A stretch of 64,000 nt of DNA from NCBI GenBank assembly GCA_029959085.1, contig JARWIR010000018.1, positions 3,534,001 to 3,598,000 of the forward strand, read 5' to 3'. Positions within the stretch are counted from its first letter, which is position 1; each line of letters starts with the position of its first letter. Both the position numbers and the translations under genes were made by a program. Source of the DNA: Nemophila menziesii. Its lineage: Eukaryota > Streptophyta > Magnoliopsida > Boraginales > Hydrophyllaceae. The notes under the pieces were generated by a model. That model worked only from the letters and a program-made list of their open reading frames with translations. It was not told the DNA's origin and did not search any database. Below are positions 56,169-64,000 of this stretch, piece after piece.

Positions 56169-57717
56169 TGTCGTCCCGTCAAAATAAAATAAACAACAAC
56201 CAGTACGGGAAGTGTCTCCATAGAGTACGGATCGCAGGTAGCAATAATTGATAAGTATAGATTCGTTCGCAGGGATGGACTGGCGATTAATGGTTTTCAC
56301 GATAATATAAACACGTAAAGTATGAAATTCGATTAACAAAAAGGAAATATATTTGTTTGGTTTTGAGATGATTGATAACTAAGACAAGATAAAACTAACT
56401 GAACTTAAAAGTAATAATTATCAACTAAGGATAATGGAAATAAACAACTAGATTTAACTAAAAGATTAACTTGATGAGAGCGAAGCTTGAGGATATTGAT
56501 TAATAACATTTTATGTAGCTAATTGACTTTGCTATTACTAAGGGTGAATGGTTTAATTTTCACACTACCAGGGATTCGAATCATACCATCTTATTAGTCT
56601 CTTGGCTTTCAAATAGGCTTAATCGCATTACCCTATGGACTACCTAGCGTGCTAATATCGTCTGATAAAAGGAACTTAGCATTCATACCATAGCTCAATA
56701 ATCCTTCCCCCAATCCTGGTGTTAGTCAGATTACAACGGCTCCTGCTACTTTGGCCATAAGCACATGAGTATTTAACTCACAAATACAAATTATGGAATT
56801 TTAAAAGCAAACGTAATTCAATTAAATATGAAATTCATATCTCAAATATAATCAACAATAATAAAAAAGATAACATAATATATTATCATAGCATCATCCA
56901 ACAAAAGGAGATTAGCTCATAATCAAACTATTACAAAAAGCAGTAAAACTAATTAAAAATAAAGAGGAAATAATGTTTAACTAAAAATAAAATAGTGTTA
57001 CTGTTAAAGGTAAGAGAATATGATAATCGTTTTAGGTAGAATAAATAGGTTCATAGACAAATCCTTGTTCTTCCTCTTCATTTCGGTTCTGGTGTTTCTC
57101 TTCTCTTCCTGGTGACTTCTAAAATGTCTGGATAATATTGCGTACTGATGGATATCAAATGGAGGATGAAAAATATGCGTATATAGCTCCTAAGATCGTT
57201 TGGGCTCTTCGTAGGGTTTAGAAATAGGTTTAAATGAGCCCATGTTTTTACATTCACTAGATTTCTGGTTTGAACCACGGCACGTGCAAATGTTATAACT
57301 TCTTCGTCTTAACTCCGAATTGAGTGTCGTCACTTGCCACGTGACCCTGGCTTCAAGATATTTCTGACCAAAAAGGTTTTAGGTACAAAGCTCTTACCCA
57401 AAACTTGTAGTAAAAGAAACACTCAGGTGCAATAAATTTCTAGAAAAATCTCTAACTCTTTACATTGGTTCTAAGCTCAAATTTTTCCTTGGATTGGGGT
57501 TTCTCTTCATCTTGGACCCTTTTATCAAACATGTATTTAAAGCTACACATTAGACGCACAATTAAAGCACAAAAATCTCTATAAACAATCATAAGTCCAA
57601 ACCTAGGGGTAAAAGTGAAAATAACAAATAATAGGAAAAATCCCTTACTTAGGCCCAATAAACTTTTAAAATAATGTCTCGTGAACGGATTGATTCGTCA
57701 CAAATAGAGAGACATCA
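56169..57717 (-). repeat. Old Athila LTR (minus strand), copy B
   Basis: About 1,549 bp, ending at 57,717 with the complement of TGATGTCTCTC. It is collinear with 34,264-37,201 minus the copia solo LTR. The 46-nt palindrome is at the right end (57,672-57,717). It directly adjoins the CACTA relic side of the PME2 upstream region. Confidence 0.82.
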
Positions 57718-57849
57718 GGAGTCTGTTCTTGTTTGTACCAATTTCCATGTATAATATTCCCAAATTAAGCATAAAATTGAATTATTTAATACATAACCAT
57801 GACAATAATTTGTAGATTGTCAATATAAATAGTCACATGCTATATGAGT

Positions 57850-58500
57850 TAATTTATATGGAAAAAGGACAAACCCTATCAATTTCCAAAGTCATACGTA
57901 CATTATGTGGTTCAATAGTAAACTCAGGATTCCGCTTGTCAAATGTTTTCTAACTAGTACCATCAACTAGATGACTTAGAAAATATTTGTTAGTGTTTTT
58001 CCCTCTATGGTGTAAAATCATGTTTTTGATGGTGTGCCTCGAAACGTACATTTACTACAATCTTGCCGCACTGGGAAAATATCACAGTTTCTTATGTGGC
58101 CCTTTCTTCCCCTCCTTCGGATTCAACCTATATTCACCACATACCGGACACTTCTCGGGTTTTTCATTCTCTTTATAATAAAATATACGATCATTCAAAT
58201 AAACATAGATCGTAATGTATCTCATACCCAAAATTTTCAACTTTTTGTTTCACTCCTCATAAGATGAAGGCAAATTTTGACCTTAGGGAAGAACACGACA
58301 CAACAGTTGAAGCAGTTCGGTGAAAGCGATATTTTTCCACTTGTTCTTCACTTTGATGTGCATTAACTTAGTAATAAAATTTAAATAATCGATTGACGTG
58401 AAACTGGGATACAACTCACTTTCTATTTTCTCAAACAAAGTGTAAATACATCCACGACTCTGTTTTGGAAGATTCTCGTCACTCATCCCTGTGTCACCAG
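57850..58500 (-). pseudogene. CACTA (En/Spm) TNP2-like transposase relic, copy B
   Basis: It is the partner of 37,330-37,990. The frame 58,486-58,283 is longer here (LYPSFTSIDYLNFITKLMHI, then VKNKWKNIAFTELLQLLCRV), consistent with the family's leucine-rich word before L-P-x-G. The rest is in other frames with the same YFP and RNVR-type words. Confidence 0.82.
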
Positions 58501-59738
58501 ATTTACCTCAACATCAGAAGTGATCTCAAATCACCATACACGTTCATTATTTCTTCATCTACAATATTAGTAATGTTATTCATGGGAATTTTTTATTTTG
58601 CACCATGTTTTGTTCAAATCTCACAGGTTGACAAAAACTCATACCTTAAAATATGCACTCTAACTTCGTCTGTACAAATTATATTATACAAACAACGGTT
58701 ACACGGACAAAAAATATAAGTTGTACTATCTTGTGATTTTTCAAAAATTTAATATATCTCACCACACCCGACGAATTTAATAACTTAACGGACAAATTTG
58801 ACCGACATCGTCAATAGGAGTAAACAAGCAAAATTTTTTAATATAGGAATAAAGTTACACATGTTAAAAGTTAAGGGTAAGTTGACAATCTCGTAATATC
58901 TATGAGAATTTTTTTATTGGATTAGGTTTTTCTATTCCAAAAAAATTGAAAAATTGTCTAACAACCCATATTTCGATCTGTGCCCCCTGATTTCCACCCC
59001 TAGGTGCAATCTTATCATTATTCAAACACATGATTATAACGGGTGTAAATTTATATATATTAAATATATATTATGTGTATTTTAAAATATTGACAAATTA
59101 GAAAATAAGCTTAAAGAAATATTATTTTGAAATCTTTTATATAAAAAATCAAAGGTAAATGTGCATATGGATATTGTATACAAAAATAAATATGAGAATC
59201 AAAACATATATGGAAGAGTGATAAAATGGTGACAGTACTAATGTCTACCAAAGTCATTTTTTTATCTTCATTTAATTACCCTTACATGGATCAATCAATT
59301 GATTCTTCTATTCTAATTAATTAATTTTCTATATCTTCTATTCAAAGAAATCAAAAACATATATAGAAGATTGATAAAAGAGTGACATAAAAATGGGATG
59401 ACGTCTATCATTACTCTACTCATAGAGTAATAATAAACATTATTCTTTTTATATCGTCTTTTTATCATCTTCTAGTTGAATCTTTTTATGGACCAATAAA
59501 TTAATTTATTTACTCTAACCAAATTTTCTCTATCTTCTGTTCAAAAAATCAAAATTTCTCTATCTTTTGTTCAAAAAATCAAAATTTATATAGAATGGTG
59601 ATAAAAGATAAATACAATAAAAATGACATTTCTCTTCTAAGATATGAATCAAAATCAACTGCTTTGATAGATTATGATATAAAAGGAGAGCTAATAAAAT
59701 GTAATATGCATAGTATTTTATTTTTACAAAATGAAATG
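58501..59738. promoter_or_regulatory. PME2 upstream region
   Basis: It matches the PME1 upstream region but without the AT microsatellite. The 30-bp tandem pair is at 59,525-59,584. No gene is supported. Confidence 0.55.
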
Positions 59739-59747
59739 TATATATAA
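59739..59747 (+). promoter_or_regulatory. TATA box of PME2
   Basis: TATATATAA stands at the same distance from the coding start as in PME1. The ATG at 59,731 lies upstream of it and so cannot be the start of this mRNA. Confidence 0.65.
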
Positions 59748-59811
59748 CCCACTATTTTGCATGGAAAAAATAACTAGAATAATTTATAATCATTTTTACT
59801 CATTTGATTCT

Positions 59812-61547
59812 ATGATAATGGAAAACTTAACAACATTAGTATGCTTATCATTATCATTTCTTGTAACGCTATCATTCGTTTCAACTCATTCATCAAAGTA
59901 TTATAATTCAGGGTGCGCAACAGCATCAAATCCCGAATTTTGTAAATACTATACTAGCCGTAAACCCAACCACATCAAAATCGGTCAAAAATTCGATCAG
60001 TCCAATGTGGTTGTACATATGGCTTTGGATGAAGCCATTCACACACAAAATGTCATTGCACGAAGGATTAAAGACGTATTTCCAGATGAATCTGAGATGG
60101 AATCATTGAGTGATTGCTCTCAGTTCTTGGAAGGAACCATATATAGGCTTAATCGTATTACGAAAAATCCAAATAGCACCTTTTCGGATAAACAAACATG
60201 GCTAAGTCTGGCCTTAGCAAATGTCAAGACTTGCACCAGAGGGTTTAAAGAGCTCGGCTTATTAGACCATCCTATACATTTTTTGGCTAATAATATATCG
60301 AAATTACTTAGCCGTGCGATGTCTATAAATAATGATGCAACCGGTGATCTCAAACCCGACTCGACTCTGAATGCTTACAAAACCATATTTGGAGTTTTTG
60401 CAGCTGATGACAAAGTTACATTTGTGGTGGCACAAGATGGATCAGGAAATGCTAAAACAATCCGGGAGGCTATAAATGCTGCATCAATGAGGAAAGGAAC
60501 AGAAAGGTTTGTTATTTATGTGAAAGCAGGTACTTATCAAGAAAATATTGAGATAAGAGAGAATATGAATAACATAACTCTTTTTGGCGATGGCATTGGG
60601 AAGACTATTATCACTGGCAATAAGCATGCTATGCCAGGAGTTTCCACCACCCAAACTGCTACATTTGGTATGATATAGATCCGCTTAATATGATTAATTC
60701 ATGCATATAAAAAGACTATCATATTAGATTCTAAGTTATGCCTTCTAGACATACTGGTTTATTTTTTTATATAATAATAAATTTTGGGATTGAATTTGAA
60801 TAAATATAAACTTATACTACATGCATAATTAATTCAAATTTTAACATAACTATGCACTAATTCTCCACAGGCATAAGAGGCGATGGATTCATTGCACGGG
60901 ATATTACATTTCGTAACACAGCAGGACCAACAGTTGGCCAAGCAGTGGCAGTAAGATCACAATCAGATTTTTCTGTATATTACAAGTGCAGCTTCGAAGG
61001 GTATCAAGATACCTTATACGCACATTCTGGGAAACAATTTTATCGTGAATGTGACATATATGGAACAGGTGATTTCATATTTGGGGATGCAACAGCAGTT
61101 TTCCAGAATTGCCGCATTTTCGGGAGGAAGTCACCACACAATATAGTGACTCTCACAGCACAAAATCGATCTGATCGAAATGGAACGACAGGGTTTATAA
61201 TCCATAACTCTAATATTTCATCTTCTGATAACCTCGAGGGAGTATGGGGTTCCCTTGGAAGGCCTTGGGGACCATATGCGCGAACAGTTGTTATGGGGTG
61301 TAACATTGATAGTTTTATTAACCCTATGGGTTGGTCAAGATGGGATGCTAATGCAGATGTAAATAATGTTTACTATGCAGAGTACAAAAATTATGGACCT
61401 GGATCTTCAACTTCAAAAAGGGTAAAATGGAAAGGTCATCATATTATTGATAATGCAGAAGAAGCATCACAATTTACTGTTGGTGAATTCTTACAGGGTG
61501 ATACTTGGTTACCACATACTAATGTACCCTATACTTCCGGGCTTTAA
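59812..61547 (+). CDS. Pectin methylesterase 2 with PMEI pro-domain (two exons)
   Basis: This is the duplicate of PME1, also 510 aa. Exons are 59,812-60,667 and 60,871-61,547. The intron (60,668-60,870, GT...AG) is 73 bp longer than in PME1 through an AT-rich insertion or retention. All five catalytic positions are present, with GTYQE, QAVAV (Leu to Val), YQDTLY, GDFIFG and LGRPW. About two dozen residues differ from PME1, among them Arg for the second Cys of the QNCC word and Glu and His for Lys and Phe near the C-terminus. The pro-domain cysteines are kept, and the basic processing site is missing as in PME1. Both copies are intact, so both may be active. I choose the ATG at 59,812 for the TATA reason; 59,818 is an alternative. 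Confidence 0.93.
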
Positions 61548-61819
61548 CATATCTGAAAGGCAATGAAGTGTTGCACAGACCAAACTATAGATTACTTGTT
61601 TTGTTAAAGAACCAAACTATAGAATGAGTATAATTAGAGAAGGCCACAAACATCTTTATCATCATTTGATTTGTCTTTTTTATCCTAGCGTATGTATTAT
61701 ATGCTAACCTTCTCCTCGATCGGAAGTATTGTAACTTTACCTAGTTGAATGTAATTATTATATTATGCGGTTATTGGAATAGAAATATATGGATTTGAAT
61801 TTATGTGATCAATGCTATG
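61548..61819. other. PME2 3' flank ending at a hAT insertion
   Basis: Non-coding. It matches the PME1 3' flank until about 61,810. ATGCTATG at 61,812-61,819 is the target duplication next to the hAT terminus. Confidence 0.65.
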
Positions 61820-62085
61820 TAGGGTGACTAACGGTCGTAACGTTCCGGTTTCGTGCCGGTCCCTAACGGTCTCGGTCCTTATGCCGCTTACCGGTCCTAG
61901 GTAAACGGTCCCGGTCCGTGCCGTAACTCGGACTTGGGATGTCGAGAACCTGACCGTTATGGGGACCGCTTAAACCGGTTCCGGTCCGGTCCTTAGTGGT
62001 GCTTACCGGTCTATTTTTTTTTTTTTACTTTTTAGTGGAAAAATTTATTCTAGCTTAGATGTGAGAACCGCACCCCTGGAGTCTG
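61820..62085. mobile_element. hAT element fragment with left terminus
   Basis: It starts TAGGGTGACTAACGGTC immediately after ATGCTATG and is rich in CCGGT and GGTCC words (GTTCCGGTCCGGTCCTTAG). It includes AACCGCACCCCTGGAGTCTG, related to the fragment at 41,888-42,131. No right terminus is present before the receptor-kinase sequence starts at about 62,088. Confidence 0.72.
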
Positions 62086-62087
62086 AC

Positions 62088-62435
62088 GCGTGCCGACACA
62101 GCACCGAATCCACCTTGCCCAAGCTTATTAGCATCGGAAAAGTTACAATTAGCGTCTATAGTGATAAAGTCATATTGTAAGGATTTCACTGTATTAATCT
62201 CATGAACAGGTTCACCTAATTTAATAAAAAGTAATTAAATAAATGATTTAAAATAAATCTGATTTTCATCAATCAATTAGTATTTATATGGATCTGAACT
62301 TACTATCAAGGTTTTCAATTAACTTCTTCTTTTGCTTCCTTGTATAACAGCAAGCACAAACTATAAGCATAATACTTGAAAAGACTATTGCAATTACAAT
62401 AATGATAATAATAAGAGTTTTGCTGTCTTTCCCAC
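62088..62435 (-). pseudogene. Truncated cysteine-rich receptor-like kinase (membrane segment and kinase start)
   Basis: The minus strand has one exon at 62,435-62,304 encoding a membrane segment (LIIIIIVIAIVFSSIMLIVC followed by basic RKQKKK). A GT...AG intron follows at 62,303-62,216, then an exon start at 62,215 reading VHEINTVKSLQYDFITIDA, then FSDANKLGQGGFGAV, the juxtamembrane and glycine-rich loop of CRK-type kinases. It breaks off in the glycine loop where hAT sequence begins. The DUF26 ectodomain exon expected upstream (beyond 62,435) is absent; LINE sequence lies there instead. Splice sites are intact, so truncation is fairly recent. Confidence 0.85.
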
Positions 62436-62681
62436 CTGCAAATTTGGAAACCACTCTTAGTACTAAATTATATAACCTATAGTACATTTTCTTTATAACA
62501 TTTTTACATAATACACGGACCTAAGAGAAAATTAATTCAAAAGATACTTTTGTATCATCATCTTCTTCCCCAATTTTCTTCTTAATTTTCTTCTTCTCGC
62601 TTAACCTATTGCTACTATACCACCCCACCTTCTAATAAATCCCTCTTCCTATACTTCCTATTCTACTGACCACGGAAAACC
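62436..62681 (+). other. Intron remnant of the receptor kinase and probable LINE 5' leader
   Basis: The first part is intron sequence of the truncated kinase (its acceptor CTGCAAATTTGG complement is at 62,436-62,447). From about 62,550 the plus strand is pyrimidine-rich (TCATCATCTTCTTCCCC, TTCTTCTTCTCGC) and probably is the 5' untranslated region of the LINE whose ORF1 starts at 62,682. The exact LINE 5' end could not be fixed. Confidence 0.5.
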
Positions 62682-63908
62682 ATGGAATATGTTCATGTTG
62701 GATGGGCCGAAATTGATCCTGGTCCCCTAATGAAATTGAATTGGGTCCATTTTAATTTACATGGATGGTATGCAGTGACCATCTTTCTCCTTATAGCATG
62801 CATGCAATCTATCTCCTCCTTCAATTTCGAATTGTATAGGGATAAGAGAACCCTCAATTCTCTACTTATTTGGTTTGATTTGATAACCTACATACTGATG
62901 AACAAATGGAAGAAAGTAACTTGGATTTGGAAGATTTGCTATGTGAGTGGGCAAGTAAGAAATCCAAACAAAATCCGGCTAGATTTAGTTTGCATGTCCA
63001 TGCATTGGCCACATAATTATCATAGTTCGGCTAATCAAATCTTCAGATACGGTAATCTAAATAAATGGATAGAAAATGGTATGTATGGAAGATTTGCCAT
63101 GGATTCTCATACCTTATTGAAGCTTATTAGGTACGTAATTTTAGAAATAAATCAAATTGTTGGAGTTAGTACTGATATACAAGCTTCCTCAATTAATAGA
63201 TGTCATACCATATTGAATCATTTTATCATCATGATTTATATTACCATCTCTTTAATTGATAAGACTAGGATTTCGTTTTCTATGAATAATCATAAATATG
63301 GAACAGAGTATGGAAAAATTATACGGACTAATGAGGGTCAGAACATTAATAAATATAGCAGTATTGTGGTCTTATTTGGGGTCATATTAATAATCTGGTC
63401 ATATCCTTTTAATTGCTGCTTCACTCGGTACCTTATTTATGAATGGAATATATTAATTTCCTATGTTATTAAATGGTCATGGAATGTTTTGTTTGTTATT
63501 GCGGGAGAAATTAGCTATCGAGATAATCTTCAAATTCGATTTATATTATGGAGCTTGTTCACTAAAGATGACTTTGATGATCTTGAAAGAAGAATCAACC
63601 ATATTCAGGGATATATTAGTGAGATTAGCGAGAATTTCTATGAAGTTAAGGATCAAATGAAGATGGAAGAAAAGAAATGTGATGGGATAAAGACTGTGGA
63701 GGTGGACGATGGATATGAAGAAGGAGGTGAAAGACTTTACTTTTGCAAAAGTGAGGATTGCGATGGGCACATAGAGTATGATTCGAGCAGCAGTGAAGAT
63801 ACTGGAGACTTTGGTGGGGACCGGGCTGGTACCGTGTTGACCAACAAAGTGCAGAAGTTCACCGTGGATGGCGGCCGGTTCCTAAACCTGGCCGGAGTTG
63901 ATGGATAA
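62682..63908 (+). CDS. ORF1 of a third LINE, 408 aa, unrecognised protein
   Basis: The frame is intact from an ATG in strong context (ACCATGG), with an in-frame TGA 15 nt upstream, to TAA at 63,906. By position it is LINE ORF1, because the endonuclease ORF2 starts within its last codons. Yet I see no DUF4283, RNA-recognition or zinc-knuckle motif as in the two other LINEs here. There are several hydrophobic stretches (WYAVTIFLLIACMQSIS near residue 30; HFIIMIYITISLI near 180; IVVLFGVILIIWSY near 230). A probable coiled coil lies near 300-340 (DDLERRINHIQGYISEISEN), followed by an acidic, Ser-rich tail (EYDSSSSEDTGDFGGD). The open length in AT-rich DNA makes chance unlikely. The function is unknown. 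Confidence 0.65.
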   Translation: MEYVHVGWAEIDPGPLMKLNWVHFNLHGWYAVTIFLLIACMQSISSFNFELYRDKRTLNSLLIWFDLITYILMNKWKKVTWIWKICYVSGQVRNPNKIRLDLVCMSMHWPHNYHSSANQIFRYGNLNKWIENGMYGRFAMDSHTLLKLIRYVILEINQIVGVSTDIQASSINRCHTILNHFIIMIYITISLIDKTRISFSMNNHKYGTEYGKIIRTNEGQNINKYSSIVVLFGVILIIWSYPFNCCFTRYLIYEWNILISYVIKWSWNVLFVIAGEISYRDNLQIRFILWSLFTKDDFDDLERRINHIQGYISEISENFYEVKDQMKMEEKKCDGIKTVEVDDGYEEGGERLYFCKSEDCDGHIEYDSSSSEDTGDFGGDRAGTVLTNKVQKFTVDGGRFLNLAGVDG

Positions 63909-64000
63909 GTTTTGTGTTTGGAATTGTCAAGGTGCAAGGGCTCCCTTGACAAGGAAGTCATTTAAATTTCTAGTTAATAAGTTCAAATTATCTTTTGTAT
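63901..64000 (+). CDS. Start of LINE ORF2 (endonuclease), cut by the window end
   Basis: The ATG at 63,901 opens MDKFCVWNCQGARAPLTRKS, the typical N-terminus of plant L1 APE-type endonuclease (W-N-C-Q-G). It overlaps the last 8 nt of ORF1 (ATGGATAA). No stop occurs before the window end. Compared with the two older LINEs, which start MIQAWNCQG, it is another lineage. Confidence 0.85.
   Translation, partial: MDKFCVWNCQGARAPLTRKSFKFLVNKFKLSFV

Larger units (their letters stand above)
42268..61810 (+). repeat. Segmental duplication, copy B
   Basis: This is the compact partner of copy A. It lacks the copy-A LTR elements, solo LTRs and SINE, and shows an intact empty site for each, which fixes the target duplications to the base. 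Private changes include the hAT insertion at 51,337-51,941, a 201-bp deletion in the RNase H-like fragment near 54,447, and replacement or loss of the PME exon-2 relic near 53,100-53,190. It ends at the left terminus of a hAT fragment at 61,820. Confidence 0.9.

Overview
The window is nuclear DNA of a flowering plant, most likely a eudicot. The evidence is two intron-containing pectin methylesterase (PME) genes, fragments of a cysteine-rich receptor-like kinase, and dense plant-type transposons: Athila/Tat-like LTR elements with a tRNA-Asp primer site, a SIRE-like copia solo LTR, L1-type LINEs with DUF4283/zinc-knuckle ORF1, an Au-like SINE, hAT and CACTA remnants. I cannot name the species. 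No rRNA, tRNA or CRISPR was seen.

Layout: 1-840 is a degenerate telomere-like (TTAAGG/TTTAAGG) array, followed by AT-rich DNA. The rest is dominated by a direct tandem segmental duplication. Copy A runs from about 1,815 to 41,250 and copy B from about 42,268 to 61,810. In order, each copy holds: a PME 3'-flank relic; an inverted full-length LINE (minus strand) with target-site duplication; an Athila-type reverse transcriptase relic (minus); an AT-rich spacer with a 206-bp tandem repeat; a second PME-flank relic carrying a MITE; an RNase H-like fragment; an Athila gag relic with its LTR (minus); a CACTA transposase relic (minus); and an apparently intact PME gene (plus).

Copy A is about twice as long because, after the duplication, it received two complete non-autonomous Athila-like elements (14,180-23,913 and 24,356-31,561), one inverted solo LTR of the same group (32,169-33,668), a copia solo LTR (35,144-36,527) and a SINE (about 11,070-11,221). 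Copy B has a clean empty site for each. Copy B received a 605-bp hAT element (51,337-51,941) whose empty site is in copy A. The window is therefore an internally controlled record of insertion, deletion and decay.

The only genes that look functional are PME1 (39,348-41,010) and PME2 (59,812-61,547), each two exons and 510 aa with all five catalytic positions. The region beyond PME2 holds a hAT fragment, a truncated receptor kinase and the 5' part of a third LINE (plus) with a 408-aa ORF1 of unrecognised type that overlaps ORF2 by 8 nt and runs off the window.

The most interesting signals are structures shared by the Athila-like elements: a 46-nt palindrome of constant length at the 5' end of four different LTRs, a hairpin, reiterated polypurine-tract-like motifs and a conserved non-coding 3' module.
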